Shown here one piece after another: positions 43,439 through 52,166 of a DNA stretch of 64,000 nucleotides (the first letter of the stretch is position 1; each line of letters begins with the position of its first letter). A program made the translations under genes and the position numbers. The stretch comes from Bacillota bacterium. Lineage in GTDB: Bacteria; Bacillota; UBA4882; UBA8346. The DNA lies in contig JAEZFP010000059.1 in NCBI GenBank assembly GCA_023417475.1, positions 62,001-126,000 of the forward strand, given 5' to 3'. The notes beneath the pieces are model-generated. The model saw only the letters and a list, made by a program, of their open reading frames with translations. It did no database searches and was not told the origin of the DNA.

Positions 43439-44551
43439 ATGGACAACGCTAGAAAAAGCAAGTTAATCCGGGAGGTTTTGGGGATCGTTTGCGGTGTGGT
43501 GATGTTGTGGAGCATGGTCGCGCCGGAACGGGGCGACACCCGCACTGCCGCGGTTTACGCGGCGACCCAACCTGCGACACAAGTTATCACCGACTCCAAC
43601 GGCAGGAAAGTTTCGGTTCCGACGAACATCAACCGGATCGGTGACGCCTGGCACGCTCACAATGTGGTCTTAACCATGTTGGGTGCGGGCGATAAAATCG
43701 TGGCGACAGTACTGACCCCACAATCCCGGCCCTGGCTGTACCGGGTGAATCCGGCGCTGGGTAAGGCGGCGACCGTCTTCACCACCAGCAGCGTTAATTT
43801 GGAAGAATTGTTGAAAACTAAGCCGGACGTAGTATTTTTGCCGACCAGCGACAAAAACGCCGATAAGATCAGCGCATTGGGGATTCCGGTCTTGCAGATG
43901 GGGTTCACCGATTTTGACGGTTTAAAACGTTGCTTTAGCGAAACCGGGGCGATTTTGGGCGGCAAGGCGTTGGCGAAAGCCCGTAAATACATCACCTATC
44001 TGGATCAGAAATTGGCGATGGTGACGGCGGTTACTAACAAAATCCCCAAGGAACAACGGCCCAGGGTGCTGCATGTCACGGCGTTGACGCCGTTGGTAGT
44101 GGACGGCCGGGACACGATCATCAATGCCTGGATCGAGACGGCGGGCGGCGTGAACGCTGCGGCGGAAGTGAGTGGCAATAATCGCGAAGTGACTTTTGAA
44201 CAAATTTTAAAGTGGAATCCCGACGTGATCGTATTGAGCAGCACGTTGCTGGGTAACGGGGGCACCGATTTGGAGAAAGTCTTAAACGACCCGCGTTGGA
44301 AACAGGTGGCGGCGGTTCAGAAAAGCAAGGTGTTTTACAATCCCGACGGCGCGTTTATGTGGGACCGTTACAGCGCCGAAGAAGCGCTGGAGATTCAATG
44401 GGCCGCCAAAACTTTACACCCGGACCGCTTTAAACAGATCGACATGGTCAAAGAGACCTGTTATTTCTACAAAACGTTCTTCAACTATCCGTTGCGACCC
44501 GAGGAGGCGTTGCGGATCCTGGCCGCCCAACCTCCCGTCGCGGCGCAGTGA
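43439..44551 (+). CDS. Fec/Mol-type periplasmic substrate-binding protein
   Basis: A 370-residue protein of the Peripla_BP_2 family with an N-terminal signal segment ending near AAVYAATQPA. ITDSNGRKVSVPTNINRI is the typical opening of metal-chelate binding proteins, and KPDVVFLPTS and WNPDVIVLSS follow. It completes the permease-ATPase-binding protein set. The cargo is inferred to be molybdate, tungstate or a metal chelate from context. Confidence 0.88.
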   Translation: MDNARKSKLIREVLGIVCGVVMLWSMVAPERGDTRTAAVYAATQPATQVITDSNGRKVSVPTNINRIGDAWHAHNVVLTMLGAGDKIVATVLTPQSRPWLYRVNPALGKAATVFTTSSVNLEELLKTKPDVVFLPTSDKNADKISALGIPVLQMGFTDFDGLKRCFSETGAILGGKALAKARKYITYLDQKLAMVTAVTNKIPKEQRPRVLHVTALTPLVVDGRDTIINAWIETAGGVNAAAEVSGNNREVTFEQILKWNPDVIVLSSTLLGNGGTDLEKVLNDPRWKQVAAVQKSKVFYNPDGAFMWDRYSAEEALEIQWAAKTLHPDRFKQIDMVKETCYFYKTFFNYPLRPEEALRILAAQPPVAAQ

Positions 44552-45453
44552 GTTCCGGGGTTGACACGGCGATGAGGCAGATTACGGTTTTTCATGCCGG
44601 AAGTATCGGTCGGGCCTTGCAAACCGTCGTTCGGGAATGGGAAGAACGTCAACCGGGTTGGCGGATTGCTCTGGAGGGAAGCGGCGCGCGGCAAGCCGCC
44701 CGCAAAATCTTTGCGGAGCACCGGCGCTGCGACGTTTTTATTTCGGCTGACGAAAGCATCGTCGATCAGCTGTTGCGCCCCGACTACGCCCGTTTCAATA
44801 TCCGCTTCGCCGGCAACCGGCTGGTCTTGAAGTGCGGGGAGCGAAGCCGCTACCGCGACGAACTCACCCCGGATAATTGGTTCGAGGTCTTGTTGCGACC
44901 GGACGTGACATACGGGCATACCGATCCCGAATTGGACCCCGCCGGATACCGGGCTAAATTATGTTGGCAATTGGCGGAGCGCTATTACCGCCGGCCCGGA
45001 CTATACCGACAGTTGGACGCCAAGGTTCGGCCGGAATGGATTTTGACGGAACGCGCCGTGATACAAACGCGGTTGTTCCAGGGAGAATTGGACTATTTTT
45101 TCGGGTATGCGTCGGGCGCCGGTCAACACGGTCGCGATTATTTGCAACTACCCGCCGCGATCGATTTTTCCCTCCCGGAATGGGCCGATTATTACCGCCA
45201 GGCAACTCTGGAACTGAGTGGAGTGGACCCTGGGACGACCATGACCGTCACCGGCCGGCCGATCGTTTATAGTGTAACCATTCCGGAAAATGCGCCGGAA
45301 CCGGAGGCGGCCGCAGACTTGGTCGCGTATTTGCTGGAAAACGGAGAGGAAACATTGCGGCGGGCCGGAATCACGCCGCTGCCCCCTACGTTGAGCGACG
45401 ACCGGGACCGGGAAACGTTGCCCGGGGCGTTGCGGCGGTTCATTTCTACATAA
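44548..45453 (+). CDS. WtpA-like molybdate/tungstate-binding protein without signal peptide
   Basis: The 301-residue protein resembles WtpA/ModA-type oxyanion binding proteins: ITVFHAGSIGRAL, EGSGARQAARKI, CDVFISADESIVDQLL and IRFAGNRLVL. But it starts almost directly with the mature domain (GTG at 44548 or ATG at 44572) and shows no signal peptide, so it is predicted to stay in the cytoplasm. The start overlaps the upstream stop (GTGA), so the N-terminus is not simply mis-called. It may store, buffer or hand on the oxyanion. Confidence 0.75.
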   Translation: MSSGVDTAMRQITVFHAGSIGRALQTVVREWEERQPGWRIALEGSGARQAARKIFAEHRRCDVFISADESIVDQLLRPDYARFNIRFAGNRLVLKCGERSRYRDELTPDNWFEVLLRPDVTYGHTDPELDPAGYRAKLCWQLAERYYRRPGLYRQLDAKVRPEWILTERAVIQTRLFQGELDYFFGYASGAGQHGRDYLQLPAAIDFSLPEWADYYRQATLELSGVDPGTTMTVTGRPIVYSVTIPENAPEPEAAADLVAYLLENGEETLRRAGITPLPPTLSDDRDRETLPGALRRFIST

Positions 45454-45471
45454 AAAGCGAGGGGAAACGAT

Positions 45472-46320
45472 TTGATTTATATCGCCGACGCTACGTTGGA
45501 AAGGTTCATTAAAGAAGATGTTCCGTATTTGGATCTGACCACTTGGGGTCTGGGCATCGGCAACGCGCCGGGCAAGATTGAGTTTTTCAACCGCGAACCC
45601 GCCGTATTGTGCGGGACGGAAGAGATAACCCGAATCGGCCGGAAACTTAACTTGGAGTTGGGACCGTGGCTGCCCTCGGGCAGCGTGCTGCAACCCGGCA
45701 CCACGGTGCTGGAAGCGACGGGGTCGGCGGCCGAGTTGCACCAAGTCTGGAAAGTGGCGGTCAATATTTTGGAGCATGCTTCGGGCATCGCTACCCGGAC
45801 CCGGCAATGGGCCGACCGGATCGCGGCGGTCAATCCTGCGGTCGGGCTGGTCACTACCAGGAAAGGGTTCCCCGGGACCAAGGAGTTGGCAACCAAGGCG
45901 GTTTTGTGCGGGGGAGGTATGCCGCACCGGTTGGGGTTGTCGGAGACGGTGCTGATCTTTGCGCAACACCGGGAGTTTCTGACGGCAACTTGCGGCGATT
46001 GGGCGACGGTTGTTCGGAAACTAAAACTGCAAGCCTGTGAGAAAAAAATCCTGGCCGAAGCGGAAAGTCTGCCGGACGCGTTGGCTTGGGTCAGGGCGGG
46101 CGTGGACGGGGTGCAGGTGGATAAGGTCGCCCCGGCGGAGCTCAAAGGTTGGGTGGAGGAACTACGGTCGGCGGCGCCGGAGTTGACGGTTTTGGCGGCG
46201 GGCGGAATTAACGAACGCAACCTGGAAGCGTATGCCGCCACCGGCGTCGACGCCTTGGTGACCTCGGCGGTTTATTTTGGTAAACCGAGCGATTTTAGCG
46301 CGAAAATGAACGCGCTTTAA
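45472..46320 (+). CDS. modD: Molybdenum transport accessory protein ModD
   Basis: A homologue of nicotinate-nucleotide pyrophosphorylase (QPRTase) found in mod operons; its reaction is unknown. Residues include PYLDLTTWGLG at the start, VNILEHASGIATRT, VTTRKGFPGTKELATKAVLCGGGMPHR and LAAGGINERNLEAYAATGVD. ModD differs from NadC in details and clusters with molybdate uptake, as here. The TTG start gives 282 residues. Confidence 0.9.
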   Translation: MIYIADATLERFIKEDVPYLDLTTWGLGIGNAPGKIEFFNREPAVLCGTEEITRIGRKLNLELGPWLPSGSVLQPGTTVLEATGSAAELHQVWKVAVNILEHASGIATRTRQWADRIAAVNPAVGLVTTRKGFPGTKELATKAVLCGGGMPHRLGLSETVLIFAQHREFLTATCGDWATVVRKLKLQACEKKILAEAESLPDALAWVRAGVDGVQVDKVAPAELKGWVEELRSAAPELTVLAAGGINERNLEAYAATGVDALVTSAVYFGKPSDFSAKMNAL

Positions 46321-46341
46321 TAGGCGAATGTGAGGAAAGGG

Positions 46342-47124
46342 ATGATTGAGATGAATGGGAAACAACGATTGCGGTGGCTGCTGGGGTTGAGTCTGATCGG
46401 CTGGTTGTGGTTGGGGGGGCTGGCTTGGGCCGCGCCGGCGCAAAACACGCTGCTGGCTTATGTGGGCGCGGGTCTGAAAGACCCGGCGGGCGAACTGGCG
46501 ACGTTGTACGAATCCAAAACCGGGGTGCGGGTGGAATTGATATTAAACAGTTCCGGGGCGTTGCTCAGTCAGTTGGAATTGAGCAAAAAAGGCGATATCT
46601 ATCTGCCCGGCGGAATGCCTTTTGTGATGATGGCGAAACAGAAAGGTTATATCGGCGAAATGGTTGGACCGCTGGCCTATCATTTTCCCGTCATCATCGT
46701 GCCGAAAGGCAATCCGGCGCATATCGCCAAAGTTGAGGATTTGGCCCGGCCCGGCGTGCAACTGATCCTGCCCGACAAAGACAGCACCGCTTTGGGCAAA
46801 TCGGCGCTGAAGATCTTCGCCAATCTCAACCTAAGCGCCCCGATTTTGAAAAATGTCAAAGCGTATGTGGAGACCGGACCCAAAGTGCCGTTAACGATCG
46901 CGTTGGGTCAGGGAGACGCCGGGATCGCCGAGTACAGCGACGCTTCCAAAAACCGCGCCTTGGAACTGGTGGCGATCGATCCCGCGGTGAACGTGGTCGA
47001 CGAGATTCCCTGCGCCGTATTGACCTGTTCCGCCCAACGCGAGGCGGCGTTGACGTTTTTACAGTTCGTGAAGGAGAACGGCGCGGCGGTTTTTGCGAAA
47101 CATGGCTTTAAGACGAAGTTATAA
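46342..47124 (+). CDS. modA: Molybdate ABC transporter substrate-binding protein
   Basis: A periplasmic ModA-like protein of about 260 residues: a signal peptide (LGLSLIGWLWLGGLAWA) is followed by LLAYVGAGLKDPAGELATLY, LNSSGALLSQLELSKKGDIYLPGG and PIIVPKGNP-like segments. Start at ATG 46342 or 46351 cannot be decided. It overlaps modB by 23 bases. Confidence 0.88.
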   Translation: MIEMNGKQRLRWLLGLSLIGWLWLGGLAWAAPAQNTLLAYVGAGLKDPAGELATLYESKTGVRVELILNSSGALLSQLELSKKGDIYLPGGMPFVMMAKQKGYIGEMVGPLAYHFPVIIVPKGNPAHIAKVEDLARPGVQLILPDKDSTALGKSALKIFANLNLSAPILKNVKAYVETGPKVPLTIALGQGDAGIAEYSDASKNRALELVAIDPAVNVVDEIPCAVLTCSAQREAALTFLQFVKENGAAVFAKHGFKTKL

Positions 47125-47920
47125 GCTGGTTGAAAAGCGGCGGCGCTGGTTCGATTGGGGTCTGGGAACGGTTTTTGGTCTGGTGACGCTCTTTTTTGGC
47201 GTGATCTTCGCCGGATTGGTCGGTTACGGGTTGCAAAACGCCGGGTTGGATTGGTGGCGAAATCCGGAATTCCGTTTTGCGTTGGGTTTTACGTTGCAGA
47301 CGACGGTTGTGGCGACGTTGGGAGCGACGGTTCTAGGGCTGGTTTGCGGCTATTGGTTGGCGCGGCATGATTTTCCCGGGAAAGTGCTGCTGGAAACGTT
47401 GTTGGATTTGCCGATTATTCTGCCGCCGTTGGTGTCGGGCATCGCGTTGTTGATCCTGTTCGGCCCGGTCTGGGGCGGAACGTTGCGCCGCTTGGGTTGG
47501 GAGGTTGTCTTTACCGAACGCGGCGTGATCCTGGCGCAATGGTTTATTGCCTTGCCACTGGCTTTGAAGACTTTCAAGCAAGCCTTCGCCGAAGTCGACT
47601 TACGTTATGAAAATATTGCCCGGACGTTGGGCTGCACCCCGGCCGGCCGATTCTTCCGGGTGGCGTTGCCCATGGCCCGGCGCGGGATAGTCAACGGAAT
47701 CGCTATGGCGTGGGCGCGGACGGTCGGCGAATTTGGGGCTACGGCGATGCTGGCGGGTGTGACGCGTTTCAAGACGGAGACGATGGCGGCGGCGATTTTT
47801 CTCAATATGTCCATCGGCGAACTGCGGATGGCGGTAGCGGTGTCGGTGGTGCTGTTTGGTCTGGCGATGCTGGTGTTGGTGCTATTTCGCTTGGGGACGG
47901 TGAAGCCGGAAGATGAGTAA
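47102..47920 (+). CDS. modB: Molybdate ABC transporter permease
   Basis: A ModB-type permease of about 272 residues with five to six hydrophobic segments; the EAA loop is RTLGCTPAGRFFRVALPMARRGI, followed by WARTVGEFGATAMLAG, a ModB signature. It begins inside modA and overlaps modC by 8 bases, so all three are coupled. Confidence 0.92.
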   Translation: MALRRSYKLVEKRRRWFDWGLGTVFGLVTLFFGVIFAGLVGYGLQNAGLDWWRNPEFRFALGFTLQTTVVATLGATVLGLVCGYWLARHDFPGKVLLETLLDLPIILPPLVSGIALLILFGPVWGGTLRRLGWEVVFTERGVILAQWFIALPLALKTFKQAFAEVDLRYENIARTLGCTPAGRFFRVALPMARRGIVNGIAMAWARTVGEFGATAMLAGVTRFKTETMAAAIFLNMSIGELRMAVAVSVVLFGLAMLVLVLFRLGTVKPEDE

Positions 47921-48668
47921 CGGGGCCTTGGAGATTACCAATTTAAGTTGCGCGGCGGGCGGGTTCCACCTGAAACAACTGCATCTGAAGCTGCGCGCCG
48001 GCGAATATTTGACGATCGTCGGACCGAGCGGCGCGGGGAAAACGATGTTGTTGGAGACGATCGCCGGTTTGCGGACCGCGTTGGAAGGCCGGATCTGTTT
48101 CGGCGGACGCGAGCTGACGTCATTGGCTCCCGAAGCGCGCAACTTGGGCTTTGCCTATCAGGACAGTTTGCTTTATCCGTTTCTGACCGTCCGGGACAAC
48201 ATTTTGTTCGGCGCTCGGGCGCGAGGGGTGGCGCGCAAACCGCAAATAAAAAAGCGCTTGGAGGAGATGGCCGTCCAATTGGGGTTGGAACGGCTGCTCG
48301 ACCGGGCGCCGCGGTTTTTGAGCGGCGGCGAAAAACAGCGGGTGGCCTTGGCCCGGGCGTTGTTGCTCCAGCCGCCGTTGCTGCTGTTGGACGAACCGCT
48401 GGCGGCGTTGGATTGGGAGTCGCAGGAAAAACTGCGTCGGTTGCTCCGGGAGCTGCAACGGCGCGAACGCATGACGGTGTTACATGTGACCCACGATCTG
48501 GAGGAGGCGGTTCAATTAGGAACCTGCTTGGCGGTATTGGAAGGCGGGCGGTTGAGCGACTGCGGTCGTCCCGCCGATTTGATCGGGCATAACACTTTTT
48601 TGCGTCGTTTGGCCGAGACTGGCGGCGTGGAGGAGGCAGTCGCGCAAAATACGGGGAGCGACCAATGA
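47913..48668 (+). CDS. modC: Molybdate-type ABC transporter ATP-binding protein
   Basis: The 251-residue ATPase of the ModABC importer: Walker A GPSGAGKTM, signature LSGGEKQRVALARAL, Walker B LLLLDEPLAALD. It lacks the C-terminal molbindin domain of E. coli ModC; a separate molbindin gene lies convergently at 48718. Its stop lies in the loop of a terminator-like hairpin. Confidence 0.88.
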   Translation: MSNGALEITNLSCAAGGFHLKQLHLKLRAGEYLTIVGPSGAGKTMLLETIAGLRTALEGRICFGGRELTSLAPEARNLGFAYQDSLLYPFLTVRDNILFGARARGVARKPQIKKRLEEMAVQLGLERLLDRAPRFLSGGEKQRVALARALLLQPPLLLLDEPLAALDWESQEKLRRLLRELQRRERMTVLHVTHDLEEAVQLGTCLAVLEGGRLSDCGRPADLIGHNTFLRRLAETGGVEEAVAQNTGSDQ

Positions 48669-48680
48669 GGTACTCCCCGT
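48651..48680 (+). terminator. Hairpin at the end of the molybdate operon
   Basis: ACGGGGAG pairs with CTCCCCGT, followed by a weak T tract (TTTCCGTT). The modC stop codon lies in the loop. Confidence 0.55.
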
Positions 48681-48717
48681 TTCCGTTGCGTTGGTTTGGG
48701 TTTGGGTAAAGCCCCGG

Positions 48718-48921
48718 TTATTTCATCAGCATGACCGAGGTGGATTTGATCAACGCCGTGACGTCGTCGCCTGTTTTGAGACCGAGATCGGCGATGGAGT
48801 CGGCGGTGACGACCGAAACCAGCCGTTCGCCTTTATAATCAAGCACGACTTTGGCCATGATGCCGTCCTGGGTGATCTCTTTCACTGTGGCTTTCAATTG
48901 ATTTCTTCCGCTTAACTTCAT
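48718..48921 (-). CDS. Molbindin (single TOBE domain molybdate-binding protein)
   Basis: A 67-residue Mop-type protein: MKLSGRNQLKATVKEITQDGI, then KVVLDYKGERLVSVVTADSIADLGLKTGDDVTALIKSTSVML. Such proteins form hexamers that bind molybdate or tungstate in the cytoplasm. It converges on the molybdate operon and has an AAGGAGG site and an extended -10 (TGGTATAAT) upstream. It probably buffers the imported oxyanion. Confidence 0.93.
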   Translation of the reverse strand: MKLSGRNQLKATVKEITQDGIMAKVVLDYKGERLVSVVTADSIADLGLKTGDDVTALIKSTSVMLMK

Positions 48922-49168
48922 ATTGGGTTTCCTCCTTTGTTTGATTATTGGGTAAATTCGGTCAAAAGTGAAAATCAGACAAATTACATTCGGTTATGGT
49001 AAGTTTAATTATATTATACCAGAAATACTCCTAAGTTAGATTGTTTTTCTGTAAAAAAGCGTCCCCAAAAACGAAGCAACGACAGTCGACGTGGGTGGGG
49101 CAACTCCGGCTCGGACTATGCGGGAAACGCTTCGGGACGGAGTATCGATCCGTGAGGAGGAGATGAGT

Positions 49169-50377
49169 ATGGCGAAGATTGATCCGGGGCAAAACATCGC
49201 GCAATTGTTGGCGGAACATCCGGAAACGCTGGCGGTTTTTGCGGCGCATGGTTTTACGGCGGAAAGCGCGGCGCAACTGACCGCGCAAGTGGGCGACGAC
49301 TTGATGCTGGGGACGGTGTTGAAGGCCAAACGGATCCATGCCGAACGATTTATCGTCGCCTTGGAGGAGCGGATCGCCGCCGCCGGGGAAACGATTTTGG
49401 CGACGGAACTGCCGCGCCCGGGACATCTGAATTTCCTGGGATATTTGGTTTGTCCGTTGAAACATCAGTTCCGCGAGGGATTTGAAGCGGTGCTGCAACA
49501 ACACTGGGGGGAGTCCGTGAACCCGCCCAACTGTTACGCTCCGATGGGCTGCGGCGGTGACGATCCCTGTGAAAATATCTGGCAGGCGCCGACCGGCGCC
49601 GCTTTTCCCGATCTGGTAATGTCGGTGGGGTTTGACAACCTGTTCAAAAAGGCCTTTCGCGACCGGTTGGTGGCGACGGGTCATTTTCAAGCCGCGCCGG
49701 CGCAGCCGGTACCGGAAGCATTCCGGGAATTGGTCGACCCGCTGGGCGCCTACACCGTTTACGGACTGTTTCCATATGTGATGATGATCGACCGGTTGAA
49801 ACTGGGAAACCGTCCAATGCCGCGCCGTTGGGAGGATCTGTTGGATCCGCTGTATGAAGGGGACGTGACGATCGGCGGATCGGGTGACGAAGTGAATGAA
49901 CTGCTGTTGCTTGAGGCGTTCGCGCGGGGCGGCGCGGCGGGAGTGCGCCGGCTGGCGCGAAACGTCAAAATGATCTGGCACGCCGCGCAGATGGCCAAAA
50001 CGGCCGGCAGCGGCAGTCCCGACGGCGCGGCCATATATATCTTGCCGTGGTTTTTTGCCAAAACCTGTCCCCGGGTCGGTGTGGTAGAGATTGTCTGGCC
50101 CGAGGACGGAGCTTTGGTTAACCCGATGTACGTGTTGGTTAAAAAAGACTTTCCCGCCGCTTTGCAACCGTTGCGTGATTATGTGCTGGGACCGGAGTTT
50201 GGGCGGGCAATTGCGGAGAGCTTTTTCCCTTCTCCGCATCCGGCGGTCGTCAATCCCTTGCCGGAGGGGGCGCGTTTTAAATGGCTGGGTTGGGATTATA
50301 TTCACAATCATGATTTGGAGGCCGAGCTAAAACGGGTTCAGGCAATTTTTTGGGAGGAAAAGCGGCGGCCGGGTTGA
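49169..50377 (+). CDS. Cytosolic solute-binding-like protein with DUF1858-like N-terminus
   Basis: A 402-residue protein. The N-terminal about 65 residues (MAKIDPGQNIAQLLAEHPET, then AVFAAHGF) resemble DUF1858. The rest resembles type II ABC substrate-binding proteins (LYEGDVTIGGSGDEVNEL, LVNPMYVLVKKDFP) but there is no signal peptide. A cysteine group (CYAPMGCGGDDPC) may bind metal. The ATG at 49169 lies 8 bases after AGGAGG. It leads a three-gene set with a GTPase and a soluble ABC ATPase, between molybdate uptake and nitrogenase genes. Function is unknown. Confidence 0.75.
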   Translation: MAKIDPGQNIAQLLAEHPETLAVFAAHGFTAESAAQLTAQVGDDLMLGTVLKAKRIHAERFIVALEERIAAAGETILATELPRPGHLNFLGYLVCPLKHQFREGFEAVLQQHWGESVNPPNCYAPMGCGGDDPCENIWQAPTGAAFPDLVMSVGFDNLFKKAFRDRLVATGHFQAAPAQPVPEAFRELVDPLGAYTVYGLFPYVMMIDRLKLGNRPMPRRWEDLLDPLYEGDVTIGGSGDEVNELLLLEAFARGGAAGVRRLARNVKMIWHAAQMAKTAGSGSPDGAAIYILPWFFAKTCPRVGVVEIVWPEDGALVNPMYVLVKKDFPAALQPLRDYVLGPEFGRAIAESFFPSPHPAVVNPLPEGARFKWLGWDYIHNHDLEAELKRVQAIFWEEKRRPG

Positions 50378-50405
50378 TGCCGCCCGCTGACGGGAGGGGA
50401 TTGAC

Positions 50406-51104
50406 ATGCGTTTGATTACTGTGGCCGGACCGCCGTCATCGGGCAAAACTGCGGTCATATTACGGACCGGCGAACAACTGCGGTCGGAGGGGTGGAAGGT
50501 GGGGGTGGTCAAGTTCGACTGTTTGACGACCACCGACCATCTGGCTTACGAACAGAAAGGATTTCCGGTGCTGAAGGGATTGGCGGGGAACTTGTGCCCG
50601 GACCATTTTTTTGTTTGCAACATTGACGACTGCGTTGATTGGGGCCGTCACCGGCAGCTGGATTTGCTGATCAGCGAAAGCGCCGGTCTGTGCAACCGTT
50701 GTTCGCCGCATATCAAAGGAGTTTTGGCGGTCTGCGTGATCGACAATCTCGCGGGAGTGGACACGCCGCAGAAGATCGGACCAATGCTGAAATTGGCCGA
50801 TCGGATCGTCATTACCAAAGGGGATGTGGTTTCCCAGGCGGAACGGGAAATATTCGCGTTCCGGGTTAAGCAGGCCAACCCGCGCGCCGATTTATTCTGG
50901 GTGAATGGCATTACCGGTCAAGGCGCTTTCGACGTCAGTCAAAGTTTTAAGCGGGCGGCGCCGGTGGACGGCTTAGAGGGTTGGCGGATTCGTTTCCCGA
51001 TGCCGGCCGCGGTCTGCCCCTACTGCGTGGGTGAAACGGAGATCGGACGGGACCATCAGCGCGGCAATGTGAAAAAGTTGATCTGGGAGGAAACGCCGCG
51101 ATGA
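50406..51104 (+). CDS. SIMIBI-class GTPase (HypB/UreG/CooC-like)
   Basis: A 232-residue P-loop protein: Walker A GPPSSGKTA at residues 8-16, a KFDCL switch-like segment, LLISESAGLCNRCSPH and ITKGDV (the N/TKxD motif). Cysteine pairs CNRC and CPYC could bind a metal. The class includes metallochaperone GTPases that insert nickel or other metals. Its stop overlaps the ATPase start by 4 bases. Its partners and substrate are unknown. Confidence 0.8.
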   Translation: MRLITVAGPPSSGKTAVILRTGEQLRSEGWKVGVVKFDCLTTTDHLAYEQKGFPVLKGLAGNLCPDHFFVCNIDDCVDWGRHRQLDLLISESAGLCNRCSPHIKGVLAVCVIDNLAGVDTPQKIGPMLKLADRIVITKGDVVSQAEREIFAFRVKQANPRADLFWVNGITGQGAFDVSQSFKRAAPVDGLEGWRIRFPMPAAVCPYCVGETEIGRDHQRGNVKKLIWEETPR

Positions 51105-52126
51105 AAGAGGATTGGCTGACTCAAACCCTCGGGGAGCTGATGGAAAGCTATTGTTTTACGATTGATTTTTTTGGCGGTCGGGGGCTGCCGGCCCCGGACC
51201 CCCGTTGGACGATGCCCCAATATTGCGCCGCGCTGGATATGGTTTTGCTGGAGGAGCGGGGGTTCGACCGGCAATTGCTGGCAACCGACTTTGCGTCGTT
51301 TATGACCCGGTTGGAGCGTTTGAGCGCCCCGGTCGGTCCGGCGCTGCAAACGTTGACGATCCGGGGCGGCCGTGATAAACGGGGGATGGCGGAGCCGGTC
51401 GAGTTGACCTTAAAACCGGGGATGGTCGTGGGGATCGTTGGACCGACCGGCTCGGGGAAAAGCCGGTTGCTGGCGGATATTGAATGTCTGGCGCAGGGCG
51501 ATACGCCGACCGGACGCCGCATTTTGGTCAACGGAGCGGTTCCCGACGCCGCGCAACGGTTCGGGTTGGAACAGAAATTGGTGGCGCAACTGTCGCAGAA
51601 TATGAATTTTGTCGTCGATCTGACGGTGACCGAGTTTATCCGTCTGCATGCCGCCAGCCGGATGATTGTCGATGAAACCGCGGTCTGCGCGGCCATTATC
51701 GCCCAAGCCAACGAGTTGGCCGGAGAACGGTTTGGGGCCGATCTGCCCGTCACCCAGCTGAGCGGCGGGCAATCCCGGGCGTTAATGATCGCCGATACGG
51801 CCTTGCTTAGCCGTTCGCCATTGGTGTTGATCGACGAGATTGAAAACGCCGGAGTGGACCGGAAAAAAGCTTTGGCGTTGCTGGTGCGCGCGGAAAAGCT
51901 GGTCTTGATCGCCACCCACGATCCGCTACTGGCGTTGCTAGGCGATCAACGGATCATATTGCGAAACGGGGGTATCGCCGAAGTGATCGTCGGCGACGCG
52001 GCCGAACGGAGCCAGTTGGCGACCCTGGAGGCGTTGGACCGCGGCATGATGCGGCTACGCGAGCGGATTCGCGCCGGAGAACGAATTGACGGAGCGACGT
52101 TGCGCCAGTGCGGCATTGGGAATTAA
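51101..52126 (+). CDS. Soluble ABC-type ATPase without permease partner
   Basis: A 341-residue protein. After an about 105-residue N-terminal extension, it has Walker A GPTGSGKSR, signature LSGGQSRALMIAD, Walker B LVLIDEIENAG and a switch histidine (ATHDPLL). There is no membrane segment, and no permease gene is adjacent. It overlaps the GTPase gene (ATGA) and ends the cassette; a strong terminator lies 380 bases on, after the 21-bp repeat array. It probably acts with the two upstream proteins in the cytoplasm. Confidence 0.8.
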   Translation: MKEDWLTQTLGELMESYCFTIDFFGGRGLPAPDPRWTMPQYCAALDMVLLEERGFDRQLLATDFASFMTRLERLSAPVGPALQTLTIRGGRDKRGMAEPVELTLKPGMVVGIVGPTGSGKSRLLADIECLAQGDTPTGRRILVNGAVPDAAQRFGLEQKLVAQLSQNMNFVVDLTVTEFIRLHAASRMIVDETAVCAAIIAQANELAGERFGADLPVTQLSGGQSRALMIADTALLSRSPLVLIDEIENAGVDRKKALALLVRAEKLVLIATHDPLLALLGDQRIILRNGGIAEVIVGDAAERSQLATLEALDRGMMRLRERIRAGERIDGATLRQCGIGN

Positions 52127-52166
52127 GGCCATATTGACGGATTGCCAAGCGGATAGACGAAAACAT

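Noticed and set aside
45477..46241. 254-codon minus-strand frame opposite modD
   Set aside because: Antisense shadow of modD; serine- and alanine-rich sequence with no domain or ribosome site.
49031..50311. Minus-strand frame of 426 codons opposite the binding-like gene
   Set aside because: Antisense shadow; composition rich in Arg, His and Gln with no domain, while the plus-strand gene has a proper start and conserved motifs.
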